From Stappia sp. ES.058 (GTDB lineage Bacteria; Pseudomonadota; Alphaproteobacteria; Rhizobiales; Stappiaceae), in assembly GCF_900105595.1 (NCBI RefSeq), contig NZ_LT629784.1, forward strand, positions 1,240,001 to 1,304,000: a stretch of 64,000 nt of DNA, in the 5' to 3' direction. Made by a program: the position numbers and the translations under genes. Below the pieces are notes generated by a model. That model was not told the origin of the DNA and ran no database searches. It saw nothing but the letters and a program-made list of their open reading frames with translations. Shown one piece after another: positions 47,481 to 56,488 of this stretch. The first letter of the stretch is position 1; every line of letters starts with the position of its first letter.

Positions 47481-47580
47481 CCGCCATCAAGGATACGGGT
47501 CGAAGGCGCGAGGACTGATCGTGTTCTGGATCCTGAACGGACTTGTGCTTCTTGCGCTTCTTGTCTTCGCCGCACGCTGA
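47473..47580 (+). CDS. Putative 35-residue single-helix membrane microprotein
   Basis: The frame starts at ATG 47473 and overlaps the last eight bases of the flavocytochrome gene (ATGACTGA). It encodes a hydrophilic start of about 13 residues, then a hydrophobic helix (LIVFWILNGLVLLALLVFAA) and a terminal Arg. Overlap with the upstream stop suggests translational coupling, and the GAGAGG 12 bases before could serve as ribosome site. It may be an accessory helix of the flavocytochrome. No homologue is known to me. Confidence 0.5.
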   Translation: MTDRHQGYGSKARGLIVFWILNGLVLLALLVFAAR

Positions 47581-47600
47581 CGGGGCAGCCCTGTCGTGTG

Positions 47601-48320
47601 TCAGCTCCGGTCGCCGGGCGTGCCGCATTCGCAGATGTCGTAGCCGGCGCAGGCGGCGGTGTTTGCCACATGCTCGCTCATGGCGCGACGGGCGGCAACG
47701 GAATCGCCGCACGCAAGGGCGTCGATCAGCCGCCGGTGCTCGCTCACGGAGGCTTCCATGCGCTTGGGATCCGTGATCGGGATCGGCTGGCGCTGCGTTT
47801 CCGTGACCTGGTCGCGCACCTGGCCATAGAGTTCGCTCAGCATCTTGTTGCCGCAGGCGCGCGCGATGATCGCGTGGAATTTCAGGTCCGCCTCGACGTT
47901 GGCGAGATAGTCGCGCGCCGCCCATGAGCGCTCCATGTCGTCGGTGAGACGCGCGAGCGTGTCGAGATCGTCGGCGACGAGGCGGCCGGCCGCGCGCGCG
48001 GCAATTTCACCTTCAAGCATCAGTCGCGTCTCGAACACCTCCTTCAGCGAATAGGTATGGGAATAGCGCCATTCCGCCATCGTCTTGGCCGACGCCGGCG
48101 AGGTGCCGACGACGAAGGTGCCCCGTCCCGCTTCAGTCTTGACCAGACCGATGGTCTCGAGCGTCATCAGCGCTTCGCGCAGGGAGGCCCGGCTGACACC
48201 GAACCGTTCGGAAAGTTCGCGTTGTGAAGGGATTTTTTCGCCGGCCTTCAGGTCGCCTTCGAGAATCATCGTCTGGAGTTTGCGCGCCACGCCCTGTGGC
48301 ACCGGGATCCGCGTGAACAT
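47601..48320 (-). CDS. GntR family transcriptional regulator, FadR subfamily (FCD domain)
   Basis: This 239-residue repressor has an N-terminal winged helix (GEKIPSQRELSERFGVSRASLREAL) and a C-terminal FCD ligand-binding domain with metal-site histidines in DLKFHAIIARACGN, EHRRLIDAL and MSEHVANT. FCD proteins sense carboxylic or amino acids. It ends with an unusual cysteine-rich tail (CAGYDICECG). ATG 48320 puts the winged helix near the start; longer in-frame starts up to 48416 are less likely. It is divergent from an amino-acid ABC operon, with a perfect palindromic operator between. Confidence 0.9.
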   Translation of the reverse strand: MFTRIPVPQGVARKLQTMILEGDLKAGEKIPSQRELSERFGVSRASLREALMTLETIGLVKTEAGRGTFVVGTSPASAKTMAEWRYSHTYSLKEVFETRLMLEGEIAARAAGRLVADDLDTLARLTDDMERSWAARDYLANVEADLKFHAIIARACGNKMLSELYGQVRDQVTETQRQPIPITDPKRMEASVSEHRRLIDALACGDSVAARRAMSEHVANTAACAGYDICECGTPGDRS

Positions 48321-48436
48321 CCGCTTTGTCGCCTTTTTGTCTTTGTGAACGCATGTGCGCCGGTGCGGGGCGCGCGCGCCGACCCGGCCGGGAGTGCTCA
48401 ACATTCCACCTTGCACTCATCGCTGCAAAGCGGTTA

Positions 48437-48469
48437 TTTGGTCTAACTGGTCAGACCAGTTAGACCAAA
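48437..48469. promoter_or_regulatory. 33-bp perfect palindromic operator (FadR-type)
   Basis: The arm TTTGGTCTAACTGGTC is followed by a central A and its exact reverse complement. The middle TGGTCAGACCA is the FadR/GntR consensus TGGTNNNACCA, and each arm contains a further GGTCTAACT half-site pair, so two or three overlapping dimer sites are possible. It lies 31 bases before the binding-protein gene and ~117 bases before the divergent FadR-type gene, which is the likely ligand-responsive repressor. Confidence 0.82.
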
Positions 48470-48499
48470 TTAAAAACACTCGCCACCAGGGGACTTCAC

Positions 48500-49300
48500 A
48501 TGAAAATCCGTTCTTTGCTCAAATCCGCCGCCTTTGCGGGCTTCATGACGGTTGCGGCCGGCAGCGCGCCGGTTCTCGCCGCCGATCTCACCGTCGGCGC
48601 CAACATCGGCAACGTGCCGTGGGAATTCCAGGATGAAGCCGGCAAGACCGTGGGCTTCGAGGTCGATCTCGTGAATGAGGTCGCCGGCCGTCTCGACAAG
48701 TCGGTCGCCTTCGAGAACATTCCCTTCAACGGCCTGTTTTCCGCCGTTCAGTCCGGCCGGATCGACATTGCCGTCTCGTCGATCACCATCACCGACAAGC
48801 GTCTGGAATCGGTGACCTTCGCGCAGCCCTACTACGACAGCGACCAGTCGCTGACGGCGACGACGGCGAGCGGCCTCACCTCGCTCGACGACATGTCCGG
48901 CAAGGTGATCGGCGTCGACACTGGTTCGACCGGCGACATGTGGGCAACCGAGAACACCGACACATACGGCTTCTCCGACATTCGCCGTTACGAGGGGCTG
49001 GCGCCCGCGATGCTCGACCTCGCGGCAGGGCGGATCGACGGCTACATCAGCGATATTCCCGCGCTTCTCTACTACACCAAGGACAAGCCGAACCTCGCCG
49101 TGATCCAGCGCATCGAGACGGGTGAGAAATACTCCATGATGTTTGCCAAGGACGCGGCGCTGGCCAAGGAAGTGAACGCGGTTCTGACGACCCTCAAGGA
49201 AGAGGGTGTCGTCGCCAAACTTCACGAGAAGTGGTTCGGCGCGATGCCGGAAGACACCACCTCGACGGTGAAGGTTCTCGACATGCCGAGCCTGAAATAA
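48500..49300 (+). CDS. Polar amino-acid ABC transporter substrate-binding protein
   Basis: This 266-residue family 3 periplasmic binding protein has a signal peptide ending near PVLAA (residue 27). The mature part shows PWEFQDEAGKTVGFEVDLVNEVAGRL and GRIDIAVSSITITDKRLESVTFAQPYY. It delivers a polar amino acid or derivative to the following permease and ATPase. Downstream PLP enzyme and hydantoinase suggest the ligand may be a carbamoyl- or cyclic-amide amino acid; this is inference. ATG follows GGGGAC. Confidence 0.92.
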   Translation: MKIRSLLKSAAFAGFMTVAAGSAPVLAADLTVGANIGNVPWEFQDEAGKTVGFEVDLVNEVAGRLDKSVAFENIPFNGLFSAVQSGRIDIAVSSITITDKRLESVTFAQPYYDSDQSLTATTASGLTSLDDMSGKVIGVDTGSTGDMWATENTDTYGFSDIRRYEGLAPAMLDLAAGRIDGYISDIPALLYYTKDKPNLAVIQRIETGEKYSMMFAKDAALAKEVNAVLTTLKEEGVVAKLHEKWFGAMPEDTTSTVKVLDMPSLK

Positions 49301-49379
49301 GCTCTTGCGACGGAGCGGGGTGCGGTTCCGGCCGCCCCCCGCCGCCACTTGTTTCAGGCCCCGCACCTTGGGACGCCCC

Positions 49380-50054
49380 ATGGACCTGCTCGATACCTTC
49401 TTCAACGTTCCGATCCTGATCCGCACCTTTCCGATGCTGCTCTCGGGCCTGTGGATCACCATCCAGATCGGCGCGACCAGCATCCTGGCCGGCCTGGTGC
49501 TCGGCCTTTTCCTGTCGCTGATCCGTCTCTATGCCGCCAAGCCGCTTGTGCTGATCGCGCGGCTGTATATCGACATCTTCCGCTCGATCCCGCTGCTCGT
49601 GCTGCTCATCGTCGTCTATTATGCGCTGCCCTTCGTCGGCATCCGGCTGTCGCCGTTCCTGTCCGCGGTGACGGCGTTGACGCTCGTCTCCGGGGCCTAT
49701 ACGGCGGAGATCTTTCGTGCCGGCATCGAGGCGATCCCGTCGGGCCAGTTCGAGGCCTCGCGCGCGCTCGGTCTTGGCTACCGGCACATGATGGTCGACG
49801 TGGTGCTGCCGCAGGCCGTCAAGATCGTTATACCGCCGCTGACCAACAACTGCATCAACGTGATGAAGGACACGGCACTCGCCTCCGTGGTCGCCATGCC
49901 GGATCTGCTGAAACAGGCGACGCAGGCCCAGGCGCTTGCCGCCAATCCCAGCCCGCTGATCGGGGCGGCGCTGATCTATCTGGCGTTTCTGTGGCCGCTG
50001 GTGGCACTCGTGTCCCGCTTCGAGCGGCACATGGGACAAAGGGGAGCCCGCTGA
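49380..50054 (+). CDS. Polar amino-acid ABC transporter permease
   Basis: This 224-residue inner-membrane protein of the HisM/GlnP family has about five helices. The EAA motif is seen in [23 protein letters not shown]. The start at ATG 49380 places the first helix normally; the preceding in-frame stretch is proline/arginine-rich and non-helical. Its stop overlaps the ATPase start by one base (TGATG). Confidence 0.92.
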   Translation: MDLLDTFFNVPILIRTFPMLLSGLWITIQIGATSILAGLVLGLFLSLIRLYAAKPLVLIARLYIDIFRSIPLLVLLIVVYYALPFVGIRLSPFLSAVTALTLVSGAYTAEIFRAGIEAIPSGQFEASRALGLGYRHMMVDVVLPQAVKIVIPPLTNNCINVMKDTALASVVAMPDLLKQATQAQALAANPSPLIGAALIYLAFLWPLVALVSRFERHMGQRGAR

Positions 50055-50791
50055 TGTCGTCCTTCATCGAGATCCGCAATCTCAACAAGCACTATGGCGC
50101 CTTCGCAGCCCTCACCGACATCGACCTCGACATCGCCGAGGGCGAGGTCGTCTGCGTGATCGGACCGTCGGGGTCGGGCAAGTCGACCTTGATCCGCTGC
50201 ATCAACCTGCTGGAGAGCTTTTCGGACGAGAGCACGGTTCTGGTCGACAAGATCCCGGTGGAGCCTGGCAAGCATCTCGCGCAGGTGCGCGCCGAGGTCG
50301 GAATGGTGTTCCAGTCCTTCAACCTGTTTCCGCACATGACGGTACTGCGCAACATCATGCTGGCACCCCTGCGCGTGCGCGGCCTTTCCCGCGAGCAGGC
50401 CGAAAGGAAGGCACGCGAACTCCTCGAAAGGGTCGGGATCAGCGAGCAGGCTGACAAATACCCGGGGCACCTGTCGGGCGGACAGCAGCAGCGCGTCGCC
50501 ATTGCTCGTGCGCTCGCGATGGAGCCGCGGGTGCTGCTCTTCGACGAGCCGACATCGGCGCTCGATCCCGAGATGGTCGGCGAGGTGCTCGACGTCATGC
50601 GCGATCTCGCCGGCACCGGCGTGACCATGATCGTGGTGACCCACGAGATGGGGTTCGCCCGCCAGGTCGCCGACCGGGTGATTTTCATGAACGGCGGCAA
50701 GATCGTCGAGACCGGCAAGCCGGAAGACATCTTCGACGCGCCGCAGGAACCGCGGACCCGTGACTTTCTCAGCGCGGTCCTCAATCATTGA
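50054..50791 (+). CDS. Polar amino-acid ABC transporter ATP-binding protein
   Basis: This 245-residue ATPase of the GlnQ/HisP family has Walker [10 protein letters not shown] (about 37-45), Q-loop [12 protein letters not shown], signature LSGGQQQR, Walker [15 protein letters not shown] and THEMGFA. It energises the importer formed with the two upstream genes. The PLP enzyme gene follows after 29 bases, indicating one operon. Confidence 0.95.
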   Translation: MSSFIEIRNLNKHYGAFAALTDIDLDIAEGEVVCVIGPSGSGKSTLIRCINLLESFSDESTVLVDKIPVEPGKHLAQVRAEVGMVFQSFNLFPHMTVLRNIMLAPLRVRGLSREQAERKARELLERVGISEQADKYPGHLSGGQQQRVAIARALAMEPRVLLFDEPTSALDPEMVGEVLDVMRDLAGTGVTMIVVTHEMGFARQVADRVIFMNGGKIVETGKPEDIFDAPQEPRTRDFLSAVLNH

Positions 50792-50820
50792 CCTCACATA
50801 CGACAGTTTCGGAGACAGAT

Positions 50821-52107
50821 ATGCTCACCAATGCGCCGCTCGACATGGAGTATGTCCGCGCCCAGTTCCCCGGCCTGCAAAGCGGCTGGGTGTTTTTCGA
50901 CAATGCCGGCGGGTCGCAAATCCTGAAAGGGGCGGTGGAGCGCATCAACACGTTCCTCTATGAAAAGAACGTCCAGATCGGCGGCAGCTACGAGGTCTCC
51001 CAGGCAGCGGCCGAGGCGCTCAGGCAAGCGCGCGAGGCGGCGCAGCTTCTGGTGAACGCGGAGCGCTCGGACGAGATCGTCTTCGGCGCCTCGACAACGG
51101 TTTTGATGCAGAACCTCGCGGCCGCGATGCGCAGCCAGCTGTCGCCGGGCGACGAGGTCGTCATCTGCGTGGCCGATCACGAGAGCAACATTGGCCCCTG
51201 GGACCGGCTCAGCGAGTTCGGCATCGTCATCAAGACCTGGCCGATCAACCATGAAACGCTGAAGCTGGAGCTGTCCGATCTCGAACCGCTGATGAGCGAG
51301 CGCACGCGGCTCGTCTGCGTGCATCACGTCTCCAACATCCTGGGCGAAATCAACCCGATCCGCGAGATCGCCGATTTCGTCCATGCCCGCGGCGCAAGGA
51401 TCTGCGTCGACGCAGTCGCCTTTGCGCCGCATCGCGCCATCGACGTTCAGGCGCTCGATGTCGATTACTATGCCTTCAGTCTCTACAAGACCTACGGGCC
51501 GCATACCGCCGTGATGTACGGCAAGCATTCCCATCTGCTCGAGCTCGACACGCTCTATCACTATTTCTACGGCAAGGACAAAGTTCCGGGAAAGCTGGAG
51601 CCGGGCAATCCGAACTACGAGCTCGCTTATTCTATTCTCGGAATTACCGAGTATCTGCAGCAGCTTGGCCGACGTGCCGGCGCGGCGGGCAAATCCCCGC
51701 GCGACCAAATCGAGGCGGCCTTTTCGGCGATTACCGCGCAGGAAAACACGCTGGTCGAGCGCCTGCTCGCCTGGGCCAACGGCCGCGACGACGTGCATCT
51801 TGTCGGTCAGGGCGAGAACACGCCCGGCTCGACGCGCATTCCGACCATCGCCTTCACGGTGGACGGCTGGGTGCCGGAAGCGCTCTGCCGGGAGATGGAC
51901 CCCAAGGGCATCGCCATCCGTCACGGCGACTTCCATTCCCGTCGTTTGATCGAGGATCTCGGACTGGCCGAAGCCGGCGGCGTCGTGCGCGTTTCCATGG
52001 TCCACTACAACACGCTGGAAGAACTCGACCGCATGACCCGGGAACTGGACGCGGTTCTGGACGCGGCGCGCGGCGGTGCCCGACAGGCGCGGGCAGGTGG
52101 CGCATGA
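50821..52107 (+). CDS. Class V aminotransferase-fold PLP enzyme (cysteine desulfurase-like)
   Basis: This 428-residue fold type I PLP protein has the Schiff-base lysine K223 in SLYKTYGPHTAVMYG and the cofactor site AVAF preceded by ARICVDAVAF. The N-terminal FDNAGGSQ matches the cysteine-desulfurase-like branch. I see no obvious mobile-loop cysteine for desulfurase work near the C-terminus, so a lyase, aminotransferase or racemase role is more plausible. ATG 50821 has GGAGA at five bases. It overlaps the hydantoinase gene in ATGA, so the two proteins are made together and probably act on successive intermediates. Confidence 0.88.
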   Translation: MLTNAPLDMEYVRAQFPGLQSGWVFFDNAGGSQILKGAVERINTFLYEKNVQIGGSYEVSQAAAEALRQAREAAQLLVNAERSDEIVFGASTTVLMQNLAAAMRSQLSPGDEVVICVADHESNIGPWDRLSEFGIVIKTWPINHETLKLELSDLEPLMSERTRLVCVHHVSNILGEINPIREIADFVHARGARICVDAVAFAPHRAIDVQALDVDYYAFSLYKTYGPHTAVMYGKHSHLLELDTLYHYFYGKDKVPGKLEPGNPNYELAYSILGITEYLQQLGRRAGAAGKSPRDQIEAAFSAITAQENTLVERLLAWANGRDDVHLVGQGENTPGSTRIPTIAFTVDGWVPEALCREMDPKGIAIRHGDFHSRRLIEDLGLAEAGGVVRVSMVHYNTLEELDRMTRELDAVLDAARGGARQARAGGA

Positions 52108-53516
52108 GCGCGGCCCCCTTCGACACGGTCATTCGCGGCGGCACGGTGGTGACCGCCGCCGATGCCGTCACCTGCGATGTCGGCATCCGCGACGGCAGGA
52201 TCGTCGCGCTCGGCTCGGATCTCGCCAAAGGTGCGCGCGAGATCGACGCGACCGGACTGCTGGTCATGCCGGGCGGCATCGACAGCCATGTGCATATCGC
52301 CCAGCCGTCGGGCGCGGGCATCGTCATGGCGGATGATTTCGAAAGCGCCACGCGCTCCGCGATCCTTGGCGGCAACACCACGGTGATGCCCTTCTGCCTG
52401 CAGGAAAAGGGCGTCGGCCTGCGCGAGGCGCTCAACGGCTACCACGCCCTCGCTGAAGGAAACTGCTACACGGACGTGAGCTTCCACCTGATCGTCTCCG
52501 ATCCGACGCCGACGGTTCTGGGGCAGGAAATGCCGGCGCTCGCGGAAGAGGGCTACACCTCGATCAAGGTCTTCATGACCTACGAGGGCCTGCGCCTGCG
52601 CGACGACGAGATCCTGGCGACGCTCGATTCCGCGCGCCGGTCGAAGCAGGTCGTTCTGGTGCATTGCGAGAACGAGGACGCGATCCGCTATCTGATCGGC
52701 CGGCGCGAGGAAGACGGCGACACCGCGCCCTATCACCACGCGACCAGCCGGCCGATCGCCGCCGAGCGCGAGGCAACCCACCGCGCGCTGTCGCTGGCCG
52801 AAATCGTCGACACGCCCATCGTCATCGTCCATGTCTCCAACCGCGAGGCGATGGAAGAGATCGGCCGTGCGCGGATGCGCGGTCAGAAAATCGCCGGCGA
52901 GACCTGCCCGCAGTATCTGGTGCTCACCGCCGAGGATCTCGACACGGAAGACTTCGAGGGCGCGAAATACGTCTGCTCGCCGCCACCGCGCGACAAGCCG
53001 AGCCAGGATGCCTGCTGGCAGGGGCTGGAGACCGGCGTCTTCGACCTCTTCTCCTCCGACCACTGCCCGTTCCGTTTCGAGGATAGCGCCGGCAAGAAGA
53101 CGGAAAAGGGCAGAAAGTCCTTCCGCTGGATCCCGAACGGCATTCCAGGCGTCGGCACGCGGCTTCAGATCCTGTTCTCGCAAGGCGTCGCCACGGGCCG
53201 CATCGACGTCAACCGCTTCGTCGAACTCACCGCCACCAACCACGCGAAGCTCTACGGCCTCTATCCGCAAAAGGGCACGATTGCGGTCGGGTCCGATGCC
53301 GACATCGCGATCTGGGACCCGACCGCAAAGGGCACCATCCGCAACGCCGACCTCCAGCACGGCGCCGACTACACGCCCTATGAAGGCATGGAGATCACCG
53401 GGCATCCGGTCACGGTTCTGCTGCGCGGCGAAGTCGCGGTGGAGAACGGCGAACTGGTCGCGCAAAAGGGGCAGGGCGCCTATCTTCCGCGCGGGCAAAG
53501 CAGCCTGTTTCGCTGA
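52104..53516 (+). CDS. Dihydropyrimidinase/D-hydantoinase family amidohydrolase
   Basis: This 470-residue cyclic-amidase has all binuclear metal ligands: H62 and H64 (HVH), carboxylated K155 (SIKVFMTYEG), H187, H243 and D319 (SSDHCPF). The substrate-stabilising tyrosine, normally near residue 150-160, is Y160. It hydrolyses hydantoins, dihydropyrimidines or related cyclic imides to N-carbamoyl acids. No carbamoylase is adjacent, but the minus-strand cluster past 56 kb encodes a hydantoin-racemase-like protein. It is the last gene of its operon; the AT-rich island begins about 75 bases after the stop. Confidence 0.93.
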   Translation: MSAAPFDTVIRGGTVVTAADAVTCDVGIRDGRIVALGSDLAKGAREIDATGLLVMPGGIDSHVHIAQPSGAGIVMADDFESATRSAILGGNTTVMPFCLQEKGVGLREALNGYHALAEGNCYTDVSFHLIVSDPTPTVLGQEMPALAEEGYTSIKVFMTYEGLRLRDDEILATLDSARRSKQVVLVHCENEDAIRYLIGRREEDGDTAPYHHATSRPIAAEREATHRALSLAEIVDTPIVIVHVSNREAMEEIGRARMRGQKIAGETCPQYLVLTAEDLDTEDFEGAKYVCSPPPRDKPSQDACWQGLETGVFDLFSSDHCPFRFEDSAGKKTEKGRKSFRWIPNGIPGVGTRLQILFSQGVATGRIDVNRFVELTATNHAKLYGLYPQKGTIAVGSDADIAIWDPTAKGTIRNADLQHGADYTPYEGMEITGHPVTVLLRGEVAVENGELVAQKGQGAYLPRGQSSLFR

Positions 53517-53741
53517 GGGGCGGCGCGCATTGCGCGGGTCGACGCGGTGGGACTACTGGGCCTCGAAGCGCACGGCGATACGATCAACTGAGTACATAAA
53601 AGTGGGCATACTTCCGTCGGTTGTATGGCCGCGCCATTCTGGCACCGAGTTTAGTAAACAAAGAGCATTTGGTGAGCTAAGATAGTTGACGTAGGGTTTT
53701 TTTATGGCTATTTACGAGATGTAAGTCTGGGGGGCGCTGTT

Positions 53742-55289
53742 TTGTCACTATATGATTTATTGACTCCAAAAGAACCCCTTGGTCCGATTGATCAGTCTGA
53801 TATTTCCGAAGAAAGAGATGCCGCAGAACTAATTGAATTGGTTCCGCCATTTCTTCATTCGCTTGAGCGTCGCGCATCTATTATCTTGGGCCGAAAAGGT
53901 TCCGGAAAGTCTTCTGTGCTTTCCGGATACAAATCATATAAAACATTCTTAGAGCGAGCAAGTAAAATTTCAATAGGCTCTCTGCCAAATGGCGACTATG
54001 TCGTTCCAATCGTCACTTGGGACCATTTTCACGACATGGTAAGAAGTGTTGCTCGGCAAAGAGCTTTAGATTTAGAAGAATTGGCGGATCCTGAGCTTGT
54101 TTCTCCTGAGAGAGTTGCAGAGTATTGGTTTGAAGCGGAATGGGACGAGATCATAAAGTGGTTCTATGACCACTTTATTGAAATGGATGCAGATCAGAGT
54201 TTATTTGAGCCCATCAGGCAGTATTTTGAAGCGGAGCCTATGGGGCTTGATGCGATATCCGATGCGAAAGTATTTGATAGCCTTTTTAAGTCAGCAAAGG
54301 AGGCAATATCAAGCTATTTGGTGAAAATGAATAGAAAGTGTTATATTCTTTTTGATAGCATGGAAAAATATCCGGTTCGAAACCAACTTTTTTATTTAGT
54401 TGCAGAAGGATTTCTGAGGTCTATAAGCAAATTCAACGCGGCGAATCCAAATATTGACATAATATTTTGCTTTCCAGAGGAGTTGGAGGCTGAATTTAGA
54501 TCGTCAAACTATCTCAAAGACTTTAAAGGGGCCTATAGACTTCGTTGGAAACCTATCGATCTTTTAAGAGTTGTCGCTCATCGATATAGACTCTTTCTAA
54601 GAGAGCATGACCCTTTGTTTTTTAAAGATTTCGCGTCAGAGATTGATCTTACCAATAGAGAAGATGTGCAAGCATTCTTTAAGAAAGTTCTCCCTCCCGA
54701 TGTTGAAAACAGACTTGGCCAGAAGGAAGATCCTCTTGCCTACATAATTCGGCATACGCATCTCGTTCCCCGTCATGTCTTGCTAATTATGAACAAGATT
54801 ATCCTTGATTCTCATGAGGAAACCGGAGGCTATCGGCGTCTGCTGAGAGATTCGATCGTCAAAGGAATTCATGAGACTGAAGAACTTATTTGTGATCAAA
54901 TTCTGTCGCCCTACAAGGTATTGTATCCGCTTCTCTTAGAAAACTTACCGCGAGTAATAGCAGATGTTGGTCCTGTAGCTACCTACCAGGAGGTTAACAA
55001 GGTGCTCGGGAGGCTCAAGGGACTTACTGAAGTTGAGCCGCATCAAATGTGGAACATTCTATATGAGATTGGAATCTTAGGGCGCATTGAGAACAGTCGA
55101 GGTAGCGGCGTTGGTCGCTACAGTTATGGTAGGTTTCATTTTGTTGAGGGCGGCCAGATCGGTGCCGCAACCGATGCACTTTATTGTTTCCACCCCACAT
55201 TTTCACGTTACTACGGACTGATACGTCAAGGTGCGTACGAGAAAACTATTATTTATCCGGATGGCGTCGAGGAGTTTGTGCCGCGATGA
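53742..55289 (+). CDS. P-loop ATPase resembling the Sll1717 family, horizontally acquired
   Basis: This 515-residue protein has Walker A G50-RKGSGKS-57 and Walker B YILFDSME (D205, E208). A sensor-like strand IDIIFCFPEEL follows, and then a C-terminal winged-helix-looking region (VATYQEVNKVLGRLKGL, MWNILYEIGILGRI). It resembles the Sll1717-type P-loop ATPases, loosely STAND/AAA-like; this is from memory of the family, not a search. No signal peptide or membrane helix is seen. The only usable start is TTG 53742, with a G-run upstream. Codon use is AT-rich, unlike the neighbours. The stop overlaps the membrane-protein start in ATGA. Function is unknown; pairing with a membrane protein suggests regulation of a membrane effector. 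Confidence 0.8.
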   Translation: MSLYDLLTPKEPLGPIDQSDISEERDAAELIELVPPFLHSLERRASIILGRKGSGKSSVLSGYKSYKTFLERASKISIGSLPNGDYVVPIVTWDHFHDMVRSVARQRALDLEELADPELVSPERVAEYWFEAEWDEIIKWFYDHFIEMDADQSLFEPIRQYFEAEPMGLDAISDAKVFDSLFKSAKEAISSYLVKMNRKCYILFDSMEKYPVRNQLFYLVAEGFLRSISKFNAANPNIDIIFCFPEELEAEFRSSNYLKDFKGAYRLRWKPIDLLRVVAHRYRLFLREHDPLFFKDFASEIDLTNREDVQAFFKKVLPPDVENRLGQKEDPLAYIIRHTHLVPRHVLLIMNKIILDSHEETGGYRRLLRDSIVKGIHETEELICDQILSPYKVLYPLLLENLPRVIADVGPVATYQEVNKVLGRLKGLTEVEPHQMWNILYEIGILGRIENSRGSGVGRYSYGRFHFVEGGQIGAATDALYCFHPTFSRYYGLIRQGAYEKTIIYPDGVEEFVPR

Positions 55290-55657
55290 GTTTGTATAAA
55301 GTCAGCTTTTTTGTGGGAATATTTATTATTATATTTGGATTCTGTTTTGCTTTGTTATTCGACGATCCGTATTTATTTCGCCGTTTTGGTGCTCTTACAA
55401 CAGGGTATGCTGCGTGTCTTGTGCTGTTGCAGATTGCCCTCGAGAATAATTTTGAAGCGCAGAAAGAAGAGAGCAAATTAAACGACAGTGATGAACTGTC
55501 GCCTGTTAAAGAAAAGTGGCTTCGTAAAAGAAACGATAAGAAATTCTTATTTTACTCTCAAAAACGAATGTCTATTGCACTTATAGTTGCGAGTTTGGCG
55601 TTATTGGGTGAGATTGTTCATGGATTCGGTGACTTTCTTGTAAAAATATTCATTTGA
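55286..55657 (+). CDS. Small three-helix membrane protein coupled to the P-loop ATPase
   Basis: This 123-residue protein starts at ATG 55286, overlapping the ATPase stop by four bases. Predicted helices by eye are at about 5-25, 34-53 and 95-114. Between the second and third lies a charged segment (about 54-94, with KEKWLRKRNDKK). It has no family I recognise; its size and topology are comparable to small pore- or membrane-disrupting effectors but not clearly SLATT. AT-rich codons match the ATPase gene. An upstream start at 55184 would sit inside the ATPase gene and is unlikely. Confidence 0.75.
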   Translation: MSLYKVSFFVGIFIIIFGFCFALLFDDPYLFRRFGALTTGYAACLVLLQIALENNFEAQKEESKLNDSDELSPVKEKWLRKRNDKKFLFYSQKRMSIALIVASLALLGEIVHGFGDFLVKIFI

Positions 55658-55686
55658 AGCGGTTTGAGGCAATTTTCTTTGGTTGA

Positions 55687-56405
55687 ACTACTTGTGTTTC
55701 TGTGGGGTGCTATCCAGCGGAACTTTTTGAGCATGCCAAATTTGCGCGCGATGACATTCCGGCCTTTGTAAAATTTTGGCGAGAAACAGTTTTTCCATTG
55801 TCTTGTTTTGCGTGGCAGGGCGGAGAGGGCAATGTCTCCTCCGCTTCCACTGAACGACGGATAATATCGCTATTGTAGCCGTTGTCGCAATGCATGGTAC
55901 CATCTTGCTGGAAGAGCAGAAGAAACGCTTTGGCACCAATAAAGTCTGTCACGTTTGGGCCGGTCAGGTGGAAGGAAACAGGACGTCCCTGATGATCACT
56001 CAGGGCGTAGAACTTTGTTCTCGCACCACCATGAGATCGCCCCCGGGAATGGACTTTAGCCCCCTATTCCGCTACGTGCGACCCGATGGGCTCCAACCGC
56101 CGTGCTATCAATCATGACCTTGAGAGTTGGACCGCCATTTCGCGAACGACTATCGAAAACCGTTCTCCAGACATCCTTACATCCTTGTTGGCCCATCGAA
56201 CGAACCGATTGTAGAGGGTTTTCCTTGGGTCGCAGACTCCCGGGGCATCAATCCAGTGGTCGCCAGACTTTAGGGCATGAATGATGCCGCTGATCACTGG
56301 TCGATCATCGACACGTGCCTTACCACGCGTATTGGTTGGTAGAAACGGCTGCAACTTTGAAATGTTCTCATCGTTGAGCCAAAATAACCCATCAAACAGC
56401 GCCAA
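55687..56405 (-). pseudogene. Decayed IS5-family (IS427/IS1031-like) transposase
   Basis: The N-terminal 75 residues are intact from ATG 56405 (LPTNTRGKARVDDRPVISGI, then TLYNRFVRWANKDV). The DDE region is then broken over several frames: MIDSTAVGAHRVA (first Asp) ends in a stop near 56060, GRSHGGARTKFYALSDHQGR and HCDNGYNSDIIRRSV follow in another frame, and the last part (KGRNVIARKFGMLKKFR) in a third. At least two frameshifts and one stop are needed, so it is inactive. I could not find convincing terminal inverted repeats. It marks the right part of the island and may have helped bring the ATPase pair. Confidence 0.85.
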
Positions 56406-56488
56406 ACTCCCTTTCAGGAGCTTGAATCAGATCTCACATGATTTGCTCAGTCGTCTTATGGATCTGAAGCCCAGGTCTGCGCAAAGCT

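Larger units (their letters stand above)
53590..56480. other. AT-rich genomic island between two catabolic clusters
   Basis: Base composition changes sharply just after the hydantoinase gene: runs of T, codons such as TTA, AGA and ATA become common, and GC-rich third positions disappear. The shift reverses near 56480, at the terminator of the next operon. The island holds the P-loop ATPase, the coupled membrane protein and a decayed IS5-family transposase. No tRNA or clear attachment repeats were seen at its borders. Confidence 0.7.

Noticed and set aside
50821..52107. True cysteine desulfurase (IscS/SufS)
   Set aside because: The fold and lysine fit, but I see no active cysteine loop and no isc/suf partners; the operon is catabolic, so only a fold-level name is given.
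55640..56460. Terminal inverted repeats of the IS5-family remnant
   Set aside because: I compared the flanks of the broken transposase (TGAAGCGG near 55656 and GAGCTTGAATCAG near 56418) but the similarity is too weak to set element ends.
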